From assembly GCA_002898275.1 (NCBI GenBank), contig BEIQ01000002.1, positions 248,001-312,000 on the forward strand: DNA of 64,000 nt, in the 5' to 3' direction. The notes beneath the pieces are model-generated. The model was not told the origin of the DNA, made no database searches, and saw nothing but the letters and a program-made list of their open reading frames with translations. This document shows positions 1 through 8,998 of this stretch, piece after piece; the first letter of the stretch is position 1, and each line of letters starts with the position of its first letter. The stretch comes from a bacterium HR40 (GTDB lineage Bacteria > Pseudomonadota > Alphaproteobacteria > Geminicoccales > Geminicoccaceae). A program made the translations under genes and the position numbers.

Positions 1-1491
1 CGCCACCCGCTGCTTTTCGCCCCCCGACAGTTTGAGGCCGCGCTCGCCCACCACCGTCTCATAGCCATCCGGCAGACTCAGGATGAAGTCGTGGATCTGG
101 GCGACCCGTGCGGCATGCTCGATCTCGGCGCGGCTCGCACCCGGCCGCCCGTAAGCGATGTTGGCGGCGATCGTATCGTTGAAGAGCACGGTGTCCTGAG
201 GCACGAGCCCGATCGCTCGCCTCAGGCTCTCCTGGGTGACCGTGCGCACGTCCTGCCCGTCGATGCGCACGGCCCCCTCGTCGACGTCGTAGAAGCGAAA
301 GAGCAGCCGCACGAGGGTGGATTTGCCAGCCCCCGAGGGTCCGACCACGGCCAGCTTGCGGCCAGGCGGGATGACGAAGTCGACTCCTTCGAGGATGGGC
401 CGGCGCGGGTCGTAGGCAAAGGAGACGTGCTCGAAGCGGACCTCGCCACCGCGCAGCACGAGGGGTCTGGCGTCGGCCGCATCGCGGATCTCGGGGACCA
501 GGCGCAGGAGGCGGTCGATGTGCTCGAGATCGGTGAGCGACTGGCGCAGCTGGCGGTACATCACACCGAGGAAGTTGAGGGGCTGGTAGAGCTGCAGGAG
601 AAACGCGTTGACCAGCACCACATCGCCGACGGTCATGCGCCCCGCCACCACGCCCTCGGCCGCCATGGTCATGACGACTGTCACCCCGATGGCGATGATC
701 CCTGCCTGGCCGGCGTTGAGCAACGCGAGGCTGGTGGCCGATTTGACCGCGGCATCCTCGTATGCTGCTAGGGAGCGGTCGAGCCGCTTCGCTTCGTAAT
801 CTTCGGCGGCAAAGGCCTTCACCGCTTCGTAGTTGACGAGACCCTCGACCGCCGCCGCGCTGAACTCGTTGTCGCGGCGGTTCATCTCGCGCCGGAATTT
901 GGTGCGCCATTCGGTGGTGAGAACGGTAAAGAGCGCATAAGCAGCGATGGTGAGAAAGACGACCAGGGCAAAAGGCGGCGGATAGTTCCCGAGCAAAAGA
1001 CCGATCACCAACAGGAACTCGAGGATCGTCGGACCGAGGCTGAAGAGCGCCGTTTGCAACAGGAAGCTGACCGAATGCACGCCACGCTCGATCGCTCGCG
1101 CGTGCTCGCCGGTGCGTTTTTGCAGGTGAAAACGCAAGGAAAGCGCAAACAGGTGGGCATAGACGCGCAGGGCCATGAGTCGTCCGGCACGTTCGCCCAC
1201 GCGCGCGAACACCGCATCGCGCAGTTCCTGGAAGACGCTCGCCCCGAAGCGGGCGGCGCCGTAAGCGATCAGCAGGGCGAGCGGCAGACCGGCGCTCGCG
1301 CCGATGCCGAGCGCGTCGACGACCCCTTTGAGGGCGAACGGGACCGAGACATTGACGAGCTTCGCCAGCAAGAGAAAAACCACGGCCACGACCACCCGCA
1401 GCCGGAAGCCCGGGGTATCCGCCGGCCACAGATAGGGTAGGAGTAGCCGGGCGAGCCGGCGCAGATCACCGGCGCCCCGATCCGCACGCAT
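1..1491 (-). CDS. Atm1-type ABC exporter, fused permease and ATPase (3' end outside window)
   Basis: Inner-membrane half-transporter with an N-terminal six-helix exporter domain followed by an ATPase domain; it would act as a homodimer. The 497 readable codons run off the left edge. Walker A (GPSGAGKST) lies near residue 390, and the frame leaves the window just after the ABC signature (LSGGEKQR). The membrane half (helices from about residue 25 to 300, with FRREMNRRDNEFSAAAVEGLVNYE-type sequence around residue 200) resembles the Atm1/HMT1 branch, which exports glutathione-linked sulfur or metal species; that substrate is inferred from the family. The ATG at 1491 is preceded by GGAGGATCGC. 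It lies 32 bp downstream of the livM-like stop on the same strand, but no functional link is evident. Confidence 0.85.
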   Translation of the reverse strand, partial: MRADRGAGDLRRLARLLLPYLWPADTPGFRLRVVVAVVFLLLAKLVNVSVPFALKGVVDALGIGASAGLPLALLIAYGAARFGASVFQELRDAVFARVGERAGRLMALRVYAHLFALSLRFHLQKRTGEHARAIERGVHSVSFLLQTALFSLGPTILEFLLVIGLLLGNYPPPFALVVFLTIAAYALFTVLTTEWRTKFRREMNRRDNEFSAAAVEGLVNYEAVKAFAAEDYEAKRLDRSLAAYEDAAVKSATSLALLNAGQAGIIAIGVTVVMTMAAEGVVAGRMTVGDVVLVNAFLLQLYQPLNFLGVMYRQLRQSLTDLEHIDRLLRLVPEIRDAADARPLVLRGGEVRFEHVSFAYDPRRPILEGVDFVIPPGRKLAVVGPSGAGKSTLVRLLFRFYDVDEGAVRIDGQDVRTVTQESLRRAIGLVPQDTVLFNDTIAANIAYGRPGASRAEIEHAARVAQIHDFILSLPDGYETVVGERGLKLSGGEKQRVA

Positions 1492-1523
1492 GCGATCCTC
1501 CGCGTTTTATGGTCGCTGCCGAT

Positions 1524-2579
1524 CTAGGGCGGGCTCGGGCCGGCTTCATCTGCGGCGGCACGCCCCGGCCCGGCGACCGCACGCCGCGACCCCGCGGTCG
1601 CCGGGCCTACGCCACCCGACCAGCGTTTGGCGAGCGCGTGGAGTTTGCCCAGGATGCCGTCCGGCATGAAGATGATGAACAGCACGAGCAGGAGGCCGTA
1701 GATCGTCCCATCGAGGCCATGCACGTCATGGCCGACGAAAATGCGCAGGCTCTCGCTGAGCAGCAGGGTCACCACGGCGCCGACGGTCGGGCCGAGCTGG
1801 CTGAACATGCCTCCGGCGATCACCGCGAACACCATCTGCAGGGAAATCGCGATACCGGAGACGGTCTCGGGGTTGATATAGAGCTGATATTGGGCGTAGA
1901 GGGCGCCGGCAAAGGCGGTGGCGACCGCCGAGATCAGGGTGACGGTCAGCTTGCTGCGCGTGACATCGACCCCGATGGCCGCTGCCGCATCCTCGTCCTG
2001 GCCTGCCGCCTCGAGAGCATAGCGCAGCATGCTCCGGTCGAACGCCCGCCAGATGGCGAGACCGCCGAGCCACACCGCCAGCGCCACGTAAAACCACACG
2101 GTTTTGTCGGCGAACTGGAGGGCCGTCAGCGAGAAACTGGCGCCGTCCACGAGGGCGCTCTTCGGCGTCACCCCGAGCGAGCCGCCGGTGTGGTCGCGAA
2201 GGGCGACGATCACCAGACGAACGATTTCGGCGAAAGCGAGGGTGACAAGGGCGAAATAATGTCCGGTGATCCGGAAGCGGAAACACGGTATCCCGATCGC
2301 CAGCGCAAAGAACGCCGCGAGGACGAGGGAGAGAGGAACGCCGAGCCACGGACTGACGCCGAAATGGTTCCACAGCATCACGGTACCGTAGGCACCGATG
2401 CCCATGAAACCACCATGGCCGAGCGACACCAGAAAAAAACGCCCCATGAGCGACCACGAGGTATAGGCGAAGGCCCATATCAGCATCATGATCGCGACGT
2501 GGAGCACATAATCGTTGGGCGCGAGCCACGGGACGGCGGCGACGACCGCCAAAAGGGCGACGGCTGGCAATCGGTTCAT
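1524..2579 (-). CDS. Branched-chain amino acid-type ABC transporter permease (LivM family)
   Basis: Second inner-membrane permease of a hydrophobic-amino-acid-type uptake transporter, 351 aa. About ten hydrophobic helices run from residue 5 to 310. The family's cytoplasmic coupling loop is visible around residues 195-215 (AAGQDEDAAAAIGVDV), followed by an AGALYAQYQLYINPETV segment and GGMFSQLGPTVGA. The last 30 residues form a Pro/Ala/Gly-rich tail not typical of the family. It is the last gene of a five-gene operon and starts one base after the upstream permease stop. The substrate is unknown: relatives carry amino acids, amides, urea or aromatic acids. Confidence 0.93.
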   Translation of the reverse strand: MNRLPAVALLAVVAAVPWLAPNDYVLHVAIMMLIWAFAYTSWSLMGRFFLVSLGHGGFMGIGAYGTVMLWNHFGVSPWLGVPLSLVLAAFFALAIGIPCFRFRITGHYFALVTLAFAEIVRLVIVALRDHTGGSLGVTPKSALVDGASFSLTALQFADKTVWFYVALAVWLGGLAIWRAFDRSMLRYALEAAGQDEDAAAAIGVDVTRSKLTVTLISAVATAFAGALYAQYQLYINPETVSGIAISLQMVFAVIAGGMFSQLGPTVGAVVTLLLSESLRIFVGHDVHGLDGTIYGLLLVLFIIFMPDGILGKLHALAKRWSGGVGPATAGSRRAVAGPGRAAADEAGPSPP

Positions 2580-2580
2580 G

Positions 2581-3450
2581 TCAGCTCCGCCGCGCGAACA
2601 GACCCTGGGGACGCAGGAACATCATGGCGACGAAGAAGACGAAGGCCATGACGTACCCCCATTCGATATGGAAGAAATAGCCGCCGAGCGACACGAACTG
2701 AGCGAAGATGAAGGCTGCGACAAAGCCGCCGAGCAGATTGCCGAGCCCGCCCATGACACAAATCATGAAGGTAATCGGGCCGAAACTCAGTCCGATGGCT
2801 GGATGGACATCGTACTGCAACACGAGGAGGCAGGCGCCGAGACCGGCGAGCCCACCGCCGATGGCAGAGGTCAGTAGGTAGATGCGGCTCGGGTCGGCAC
2901 CGAGCAGCGGCATCACTCCACGGTCCTGGCTGATGGCCCGGATCGCCGTGCCGAGAAAGGTGAACCTGAGGAATGCCCACACCCCGAGCATGGCGCCGAG
3001 CGCCGTAGCGGCGGCGAGGATGCGCGACCAGGGCAAGTAGATGTCGCCGAGCGCCAGGCTCGGCAGCGACACCCCGAGATTGCGGAAGTCGATGCCGAAG
3101 AGGAGCGTGGCGAACGCCTGGAGGAAGATGAGGACGCCGCCCGTCACCAACAGCTGGTTGATGGGTTCGGAGCCTAAGATCGGTCGGATCACGAGCCAAT
3201 GCAGCAAGACCCCGCACAGGGCGACGAAGGGAATGGCGAGCGCAAAGGCGAGGAGAAGCGGCAAGCCGAAGACGACGTGGGCGTAGTATACCGTGTACAT
3301 GCCGATCATGACCAACTCGGCGTAACAGATCCACACCACGTCGATCACGCCGAAGATGAGGTTGAGGCCGAGTGCGAGCAGCGCCAGCACCCCGCCGAAC
3401 AGCAGACCGTTGAGCACCGCTTCGAGCAGAAAGACGTCGAAAATCGCCAT
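2581..3450 (-). CDS. Branched-chain amino acid-type ABC transporter permease (LivH family)
   Basis: First inner-membrane permease of the transporter, 289 aa, the usual length. It opens with the LivH-type first helix (LNGLLFGGVLALLALGLNLIFG, residues 13-34 approximately) and contains the coupling loop GTAIRAISQDRGVMPLLGAD near residue 190. The C-terminal third has the FVAAFIFAQFVSLGGYFF helix. It lies 3 bp downstream of the livF-like gene and 1 bp upstream of the livM-like gene, consistent with a single transcript. Confidence 0.93.
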   Translation of the reverse strand: MAIFDVFLLEAVLNGLLFGGVLALLALGLNLIFGVIDVVWICYAELVMIGMYTVYYAHVVFGLPLLLAFALAIPFVALCGVLLHWLVIRPILGSEPINQLLVTGGVLIFLQAFATLLFGIDFRNLGVSLPSLALGDIYLPWSRILAAATALGAMLGVWAFLRFTFLGTAIRAISQDRGVMPLLGADPSRIYLLTSAIGGGLAGLGACLLVLQYDVHPAIGLSFGPITFMICVMGGLGNLLGGFVAAFIFAQFVSLGGYFFHIEWGYVMAFVFFVAMMFLRPQGLFARRS

Positions 3451-3453
3451 CGC

Positions 3454-4191
3454 TTAAAGCCCGATGTAAGCCTTGCGTAGGTCCTCGGAAGCGAGCAATT
3501 GGTGCGCCGGACCGGCGGCTCGGATGCGACCGGTTTCGAGCAAATAGGCGCGGTCGACGATTCGCAGCACCTGCTGGATGTTCTGCTCGACGATCAGCAC
3601 CGTGTAGCCCTCGTCCGCGATCCGCCGCACGAGAGCGAAGAGCTGCTGCACGATGACCGGTGCGAGACCGGCCGAGGGCTCGTCCAGCATGAGCAGGCGC
3701 GGCCCCGACATCAGGCCGCGGCCGATCGCGCACATCTGTTGTTCTCCGCCGGAGAGCGTGCCGGCTGCCTGGTGGCGGCGTTCGCGGAGGCGCGGGAAGA
3801 GCCCGTAGACGAACGCCAGGCGTTCGCGCCATTGCGACCGGGCGCTCTTCGGAAAAGCCCCCATGAGGAGATTTTCCTCGACCGTTAGGCGCGGGAACAG
3901 CCGCCGATTCTCCGGTACGTGGGCGATGCCGAGTTCCGGCAAACGATGAGCGGGCAGGCCGGCGAGCGGCTGTCCGTCCAGCCAAACCTCGCCGGCGGTC
4001 GGCTCGACGAGTTTGGAGATGGCGCGCAGGAGCGTGGTCTTGCCGGCGCCGTTCGGGCCGATCACGGCCACGGCCTCGCCCGTACGCACCTCGAGGTCGA
4101 CGCCCGAGAGGACCCGAAAGGAGCTGTAACCCGCCTCGAGACCGCGCACCACGAGCAGCCGGCGATCGCTGTCAGGCATGCCGCTCGCCAC
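3454..4191 (-). CDS. Branched-chain amino acid-type ABC transporter ATP-binding protein (LivF family)
   Basis: Cytoplasmic ATPase, 245 aa. All motifs are intact: Walker A GPNGAGKTT near residue 45, signature LSGGEQQM near 145, Walker B LLMLDEPSAGLAP near 165, and a VEQN switch region near 200, which is the LivF pattern. The protein ends AYIGL, as LivF proteins do. Two ATGs compete for the start: 4191, overlapping the upstream gene by 20 bp, or 4179, overlapping by 8 bp. It is a useful in-window reference for the eroded LivF-like protein at 36966-37757. Confidence 0.94.
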   Translation of the reverse strand: MASGMPDSDRRLLVVRGLEAGYSSFRVLSGVDLEVRTGEAVAVIGPNGAGKTTLLRAISKLVEPTAGEVWLDGQPLAGLPAHRLPELGIAHVPENRRLFPRLTVEENLLMGAFPKSARSQWRERLAFVYGLFPRLRERRHQAAGTLSGGEQQMCAIGRGLMSGPRLLMLDEPSAGLAPVIVQQLFALVRRIADEGYTVLIVEQNIQQVLRIVDRAYLLETGRIRAAGPAHQLLASEDLRKAYIGL

Positions 4192-4960
4192 CCGCCACCC
4201 CCGCCTCGACTGCGGCCGCCCCGCTGCCGAGATAGACCTCGATGACCCGGGGATCGCGGGCCACCTCGGAGGGCAACCCCTCGGCGATTTTCTCCCCGTG
4301 ATCGAGCACGAGGCAGCGATCGACGACGCGCATCAGCACGCCCATGATGTGCTCGACCCAGACGATGGCGACTCCGCGCTCGTCGCGCACCCGCTGCAAA
4401 AGCTCCGCCGCCTGCTCGGTTTCGCGTTCGTCGAGACCGCCCAGGCTCTCGTCGGCGAGCAGCAGCTGCGGTCGGGTGGCGAGGGCGCGGGCAAGCTCGA
4501 GCTTCTTGAGACCCGCCGCGCCGAGGCCATCGACCCGGGCCTCCGGCGACCGCGGCAACCCCAGGGATTCCAGCACCTCGCCGGCGATGCGCGCCGCCTG
4601 CTGGCGATCGATATCGCCACCGTGGCCGTAGTAGGCCGCGACCAGCACGTTCTCGAAGATCGAGAGTTTGCGGAACGGTCGCGGGATCTGGAAGGTGCGG
4701 GCGATGCCCAGGTGACAGATGGCGGCCGGCCCGAGCCCGGCGATCTCCTGCCCGCGGAAGCGGATGCTGCCCGAGGTCGGACGCAAAGTACCGGCGATCA
4801 GGTTGAAGGTCGTGCTCTTGCCCGAGCCGTTGGGGCCGATGAGGCCGAGGATCTCGCCTTCGTGCACGGAGAAAGCGAGATCCCGCACCGCGGTGAAGCC
4901 GCCGAAGCGACGAGTCAACCCGCGGACCTCGAGCAGCGGACCGCTGCGAAACCGGCTCAC
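4172..4960 (-). CDS. Branched-chain amino acid-type ABC transporter ATP-binding protein (LivG family)
   Basis: Cytoplasmic ATPase partner of the LivF-type protein, 262 aa. Walker A is GPNGSGKST, the Q-loop lies in GIARTFQIPRPF, Walker B is LLLADESLGGL, and the H-loop is VEHIMG. The signature region reads GAAGLKKLELARAL, not LSYGQ, as in one recognised LivG subgroup. I place the start at a GTG at 4960 because it overlaps the binding-protein stop (GTGA) and matches family length; the open frame extends further upstream but only as unrelated sequence inside the previous gene. Confidence 0.9.
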   Translation of the reverse strand: MSRFRSGPLLEVRGLTRRFGGFTAVRDLAFSVHEGEILGLIGPNGSGKSTTFNLIAGTLRPTSGSIRFRGQEIAGLGPAAICHLGIARTFQIPRPFRKLSIFENVLVAAYYGHGGDIDRQQAARIAGEVLESLGLPRSPEARVDGLGAAGLKKLELARALATRPQLLLADESLGGLDERETEQAAELLQRVRDERGVAIVWVEHIMGVLMRVVDRCLVLDHGEKIAEGLPSEVARDPRVIEVYLGSGAAAVEAGVAGGERHA

Positions 4961-6255
4961 TGCACAGCGTAGGCGTGGCCGGGCGGCAGCGGCAGCACCG
5001 GGTCGGCGGTGCGAATGGCGCTCGGCCACACGACGCGCGCCTTGCCCGAGACGAACTGCATGACCACCGGCCAACTGCGGAGGTTCTGGCCGGCCATCTC
5101 GTGGCCGGGTGGAGCGAACCGCACGCCGTAGCCCTGGATGGTTCCCCCATCCGGGATATCGGTCTCGAGCGCAGCCTGGCGCAATGCCTCCGGGTCGAAC
5201 CCACCGTATTTGGTGATGGCCCGCGGCAACACATCGGTGAGCAGGATCCAAGTGTGGTTGAAGCCCATGCTGGCATGCGGAGGCACGTCGCCCGGCCCCT
5301 TCTCCGCCTGGTAGCGGCGCATGAGCTCCGCGATCAGATCGCCGAGACCGGGGGCCAAGGACTTGGGATCGAGCAGCTGGGATGCCACCGGGTCGACGTT
5401 GAAGACATAGTCGACGTCGGCGCCGAATGTCGCGTAGAGCCTGTCGATCTGGGCATAGCCGGCGCCATGGCCGATGAGCGCCTTGAACCGCAGACCCTGC
5501 TCCTTGGCCTGCCGGAGGAACAGGGTGATGTCGGGATTGTAGCCGGTGTGCAGGATGACATCCGGCCGTGCGCGGCGCAGTTTGGTCACCAGGCTCGAGA
5601 GATCGGGGGCGGTAGCGGCATAGCCCTCCTTGAGCACCACCTGCATACCGTAGCTCTTGCAGGTCTGCTCGTTGCCAGCGGCGATGCCAGCCCCATAGGG
5701 GCCATCTTCGTGGATGATCGCCACTCTGAGGTCGGCCGGCACCACGCCGAGCTTCTCTTTAGCCACGTCGTTGAGGAAGGTGCAGGAGGCCCAGCCGTAC
5801 TGATCGCTGTGCACCTGCGGCCGGAACACATATTGGAGGTTTTTGCCCTTGAGCACCGCCGAGGAGACGCATACGGTCGCCCAGAGGAACTTCTTCATGG
5901 AGTCGACCTTTTGCGCCATCGGCACGCAATGGGCGCTCGAATAGACGCCCATGAGGAACGCGACCTTTTCTTGGGTGAGCAACCGCTCCGCTTCGGCGAT
6001 CGCCACCTCGGCCTTGCTTTGAGCGTCGGCCCACACCGGCTCGATGCGGTAGCCCTCGACGCCGCCACGCTCGTTGATCATGTCGATGGCGATGCGGGTG
6101 CCCACCGCCGCCGCTTCCGAGCCGCCTGCGGCAAACGGCCCGGTAAAGTCGAAAATGATGCCGACACGGATCGTCTTTTCCTGCGCGCTCGCCACGGAGC
6201 CGACGGCTGCAGCGGCGAGGACGGCGGCGACGGCCACTCCCAATAGACGGCGCAT
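4957..6255 (-). CDS. Periplasmic ligand-binding protein of the branched-chain amino acid ABC transporter
   Basis: Extracytoplasmic substrate receptor, 432 aa, type I periplasmic-binding fold (Peripla_BP_6). A Sec signal peptide spans about residues 1-24 with a cleavage-like SVASAQ. The mature protein opens with the family strand KTIRVGIIFDFTGPFAAGG, and VAFLMGVYSSAHCVPMAQK forms part of the ligand pocket region. As first gene of the operon it precedes both ATPases and both permeases. GGGGGAGG stands upstream of the ATG. Presence of the full transporter 3' of it argues for active uptake of an amino acid-like or carboxylate solute; which one cannot be read. Confidence 0.92.
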   Translation of the reverse strand: MRRLLGVAVAAVLAAAAVGSVASAQEKTIRVGIIFDFTGPFAAGGSEAAAVGTRIAIDMINERGGVEGYRIEPVWADAQSKAEVAIAEAERLLTQEKVAFLMGVYSSAHCVPMAQKVDSMKKFLWATVCVSSAVLKGKNLQYVFRPQVHSDQYGWASCTFLNDVAKEKLGVVPADLRVAIIHEDGPYGAGIAAGNEQTCKSYGMQVVLKEGYAATAPDLSSLVTKLRRARPDVILHTGYNPDITLFLRQAKEQGLRFKALIGHGAGYAQIDRLYATFGADVDYVFNVDPVASQLLDPKSLAPGLGDLIAELMRRYQAEKGPGDVPPHASMGFNHTWILLTDVLPRAITKYGGFDPEALRQAALETDIPDGGTIQGYGVRFAPPGHEMAGQNLRSWPVVMQFVSGKARVVWPSAIRTADPVLPLPPGHAYAVQ

Positions 6256-6290
6256 TCCGACCTCCCCCGACTTTTTCCTCGTGGCGAGGT

Positions 6291-6319
6291 TTGTGCGGGC
6301 CGCTGCCGGCTGGTGTCAA
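6291..6319 (-). promoter_or_regulatory. Candidate promoter of the liv-type operon
   Basis: On the minus strand a perfect TTGACA (6319-6314) is followed after 17 bases by CACAAA (6296-6291), about 35 bp upstream of the binding-protein ATG. The -35 match is strong and the -10 is weak, as is common in GC-rich alphaproteobacterial promoters. It lies in the 97-bp gap behind hflX, the only sizeable space ahead of the operon. Confidence 0.4.
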
Positions 6320-6352
6320 GAGGAGGACTCGCTCCGCCGCCCCGACCCGACC

Positions 6353-7666
6353 TCAGGCGCGGCTCGCGAGCTCGCGTTCGAGCTGGGCCCGGTGCTTGCC
6401 ATCGAGGGCGACCCGCAGGTACATGCGGCTCTCGCCCTCCCGGCGCTCCAGCACCTGTCCATGCTCGTGCAGCCAAGCGAGCAGCCGCCCGTCGGCCGGA
6501 TCGAGATCGAGCTCCACCACTTGCCGCCGCGCCGCCAGCAGCTGGTCGATCCGGTGCAGCAGCCGCTCGAGGCCCCATCCGGTGGCGGCCGCGACGGGCA
6601 CCACTCGCTCGCGCCTGGCTGCCTCGGCGAGCTTCGACTCCCGCTCCTCCTCGGCGAGCCGATCCACCTTGTTCCACACCTCGAGCACGCGCTCGCGCCG
6701 TTCGGCTTCGCCGATTCCGAGTTCCTCGAGCACCCGATCCACCTCCGCCGCCAGCTCGTCGCGGCGCGGATCGGCGATATCGCGCACATGCAACAAGAGC
6801 TCCGCCTCCACCACCTCCTCGAGGGTGGCGCGGAAAGCCGCCACCAGTGTGGTCGGTAGGTCGCTGATGAAGCCGACCGTGTCGGAGAGCACGATGCGTC
6901 GTCCGGAGGGCAGCTTGACCAGCCGCATGGTGGGATCGAGGGTGGCGAACAGCTTGTCGGCCACTTCCACGGCGGCGCCGGTCAAGGCGTTGAACAAGGT
7001 CGACTTGCCGGCATTGGTGTAACCCACGAGCGCCACCACGGGGTAGGGCACGCGGGCGCGCGCCTGCCGGTGCAGGCCGCGAGTCCGGACGACGCGGTCG
7101 AGCTCCTTGCGGATGTGCACGATGCGGTCGTCGATGCGCCGGCGATCGAGTTCGATCTGCCGTTCCCCGGGACCACCGACGAAGCCGTAGCCGCCGCGCT
7201 GCCGCTCGAGATGGGTCCAAGAGCGGACGAGACGACTGCGCTGCCAAGTGAGCGCGGCGAGCTCGACCTGCAGCGCACCCTCGCGCGTGCGCGCTCGCTT
7301 GCCGAAGATCTCGAGAATGAGGCCGGTGCGATCGATGACCTTGGTGGCGAGCGCCCGCTCCAGATTGCGCTGCTGGACCGGCGTGAGAGCGGCATCGACC
7401 ACGACCAGATCGACCGGGTCCGCTCGGAAACGGGCAGCCAGTTCCTCGACCTTGCCGCGCCCCAGCAAGGTCGCCGGGGTGATCGCCCGCAGCGGTACCG
7501 ACTCCGCACCCACCACCTCGAGGTCGATGGCGCGCGCGAGCCGGATCGCTTCGGCGAGACGAGCAGCCGGATCGCGGCGACGCGCATCGCCGGCGAGCCA
7601 GGGATGGACGACGAACGCTCGCCCGGTGCTGACCGGCGTCGGATCGGCTCTAACGAGATCTCTCAG
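6353..7666 (-). CDS. hflX: GTPase HflX, probable CTG start
   Basis: Ribosome-associated GTPase involved in splitting or rescuing stalled ribosomes. The N-terminal HflX domain includes [12 protein letters not shown] and [19 protein letters not shown]; the linker has [19 protein letters not shown]; the G domain has G1 GYTNAGKST near residue 215, G3 DTVGF and NKVD. The first ATG/GTG/TTG in frame is a GTG pair at 7519/7516, but starting there removes the family-conserved stretch RAFVVHPWL...[17 protein letters not shown]. No standard start codon exists upstream of it. A CTG at 7666-7664 overlaps the hfq stop (CTGA) and has a perfect AGGAGG six bases upstream, so I use it; the product is then 437 aa. 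Confidence 0.88.
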   Translation of the reverse strand: MRDLVRADPTPVSTGRAFVVHPWLAGDARRRDPAARLAEAIRLARAIDLEVVGAESVPLRAITPATLLGRGKVEELAARFRADPVDLVVVDAALTPVQQRNLERALATKVIDRTGLILEIFGKRARTREGALQVELAALTWQRSRLVRSWTHLERQRGGYGFVGGPGERQIELDRRRIDDRIVHIRKELDRVVRTRGLHRQARARVPYPVVALVGYTNAGKSTLFNALTGAAVEVADKLFATLDPTMRLVKLPSGRRIVLSDTVGFISDLPTTLVAAFRATLEEVVEAELLLHVRDIADPRRDELAAEVDRVLEELGIGEAERRERVLEVWNKVDRLAEEERESKLAEAARRERVVPVAAATGWGLERLLHRIDQLLAARRQVVELDLDPADGRLLAWLHEHGQVLERREGESRMYLRVALDGKHRAQLERELASRA

Positions 7667-7944
7667 CTGCTACCTCCTGCTTGGGACATCTCTTGACCCT
7701 GCGCTTGGGCGGCCTGGGGGTCGTACAGCCGCACCGCAGCAGACGGCATCACAGTCGACACGGCATGTTTGTAGACGAGCTGCACATGGCCGTCCCGACG
7801 CAACAGCAGGCAGAAATTGTCGAACGAACTAATCACACCCTGAAGCTTGACACCGTTGATGAGGAATACGGTCACCGGCACCTTGCCTTTGCGGATGTGA
7901 TTGAGAAAGACGTCCTGAAGGTTCTGTTGTTTTTCGCTCGCCAT
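7663..7944 (-). CDS. hfq: RNA chaperone Hfq
   Basis: Hexameric Sm-like RNA-binding protein that helps small RNAs pair with mRNAs, 93 aa. The N-terminal [13 protein letters not shown] and Sm2-type [11 protein letters not shown] motifs are intact; a short disordered tail ([10 protein letters not shown]...) follows. The start MASEKQQ at 7944 is chosen over an ATG 27 codons upstream because AGGAAG precedes it and it matches the family. The final codons (gca gga ggt agc agc tga) also supply the AGGAGG ribosome-binding site of hflX, so the two genes are probably translationally coupled. Confidence 0.97.
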   Translation of the reverse strand: MASEKQQNLQDVFLNHIRKGKVPVTVFLINGVKLQGVISSFDNFCLLLRRDGHVQLVYKHAVSTVMPSAAVRLYDPQAAQAQGQEMSQAGGSS

Positions 7945-8112
7945 CGTCCGGCTTCCTGTTTTTCGTGGCGGCAGGCCCGCGGCAGTTTCCGACGGTTGCG
8001 CGAGAGGTGTGAAGGCGGCAGGCACGGGTCAAGGGGGCGTTTGGGCGAGAGCGACCGCGTGCGACGGATTCCGCACCTCCCGCTCCGCTGCGATTGTCCG
8101 CTGCCCGCCTTT

Positions 8113-8982
8113 TCACATCCGGGCGAACTCTGCCGGAAGGCCGCAGCGCGCCGCGTAGAGGCGCGCGAGTTCGCGGGTGATCGCACCGGGGCGCCCGTTG
8201 GCTACGGCGCGGCCGTCGATGCGGGTGACGGGCAGCACGAGCGAGGTGGTGCTCGTCAGAAAGGCCTCGCGGGCGACCAACGCCTCCTCGAGGGAAAAGG
8301 GGCGTTCCACCACCTCGATGCCGTGGGCGCGAGCGAGCTCGAGCACCACCGAGCGGGTGATCCCAGCGAGAATCCGCCGGTCGGCCGGATGGGTGACGAG
8401 CCGTCCGTCGCCGTCGACGATCCAGGCGTTGGAAGCGCTTCCCTCGCGCACCTCGCCCTCGGTCCCGATCAGCCAGGCCTCGCGGCAGCCTGCTTCGGTC
8501 GCCGCTTGCTTGGCGAGCACATTGGGCAGGAGCGCGATGCTCTTGATGTCGGGCCGCCCCCAGCGGAGGTCGGGAAGGGTGCGCACTGCCACCCCCTCGC
8601 GGCGCTCGGCCTCGCCTGGGAACTGCGCCCGGCGCACCGTGATCACGAGGTTCGGCCGCACGCCCGAGGGGAAAGCATGGGCACGCGCCGCCGTGCCGCG
8701 GGTGACTTGCAGATAGAGGATGGCGAAACGCAGGGGATGGCGCCGCAGCGCCTCCCTCGCGACCTGCTCCAGGGCACGCCCGACCAGTGGCTTCGGGATC
8801 CGCAGTTCCGAGAGCGAGCGGTCGAGGCGCGCGAGATGGCGGTCGAGGTCGAGGGGCTCGCCGTCGATCGCTTTGATCACCTCGTAGACGCCATCGGCGA
8901 ACTGATAGCCGCGGTCCTCCACCGAGACCCTCGCCTGGCGGAGCGGCAGAAAACGCCCAGTGACATAAGCAAGCCGGCTCAC
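8113..8982 (-). CDS. D-amino-acid transaminase (class IV PLP aminotransferase)
   Basis: PLP enzyme of fold type IV, 289 aa; family members interconvert D-alanine and D-glutamate or transaminate branched-chain amino acids. It begins with the typical YVTGRFLPLRQARVSVEDRG and YQFADGVYEV. The Schiff-base lysine lies in DIKSIALLPNVLAKQ, and EGSASNAWIV and TSTTSLVLPV are PLP-phosphate motifs. The GTG at 8982, 16 bp after the trkA stop, is the only start giving a family-length protein. A dat gene between trkA and hfq is common in alphaproteobacteria, so D-amino-acid use is likely but not proven. Confidence 0.88.
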   Translation of the reverse strand: MSRLAYVTGRFLPLRQARVSVEDRGYQFADGVYEVIKAIDGEPLDLDRHLARLDRSLSELRIPKPLVGRALEQVAREALRRHPLRFAILYLQVTRGTAARAHAFPSGVRPNLVITVRRAQFPGEAERREGVAVRTLPDLRWGRPDIKSIALLPNVLAKQAATEAGCREAWLIGTEGEVREGSASNAWIVDGDGRLVTHPADRRILAGITRSVVLELARAHGIEVVERPFSLEEALVAREAFLTSTTSLVLPVTRIDGRAVANGRPGAITRELARLYAARCGLPAEFARM

Positions 8983-8998
8983 CTCGGTCTCCCACGGC

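Noticed and set aside
59-1429. 456-codon minus-strand frame over the Atm1-type gene
   Set aside because: It is a shadow frame. The real frame, starting at 1491, gives recognisable Walker A and signature motifs and runs off the window edge.
7663-8025. Longer Hfq with a 27-residue N-terminal extension
   Set aside because: The extension is not family-like, and MASEKQQ has its own AGGAAG site.
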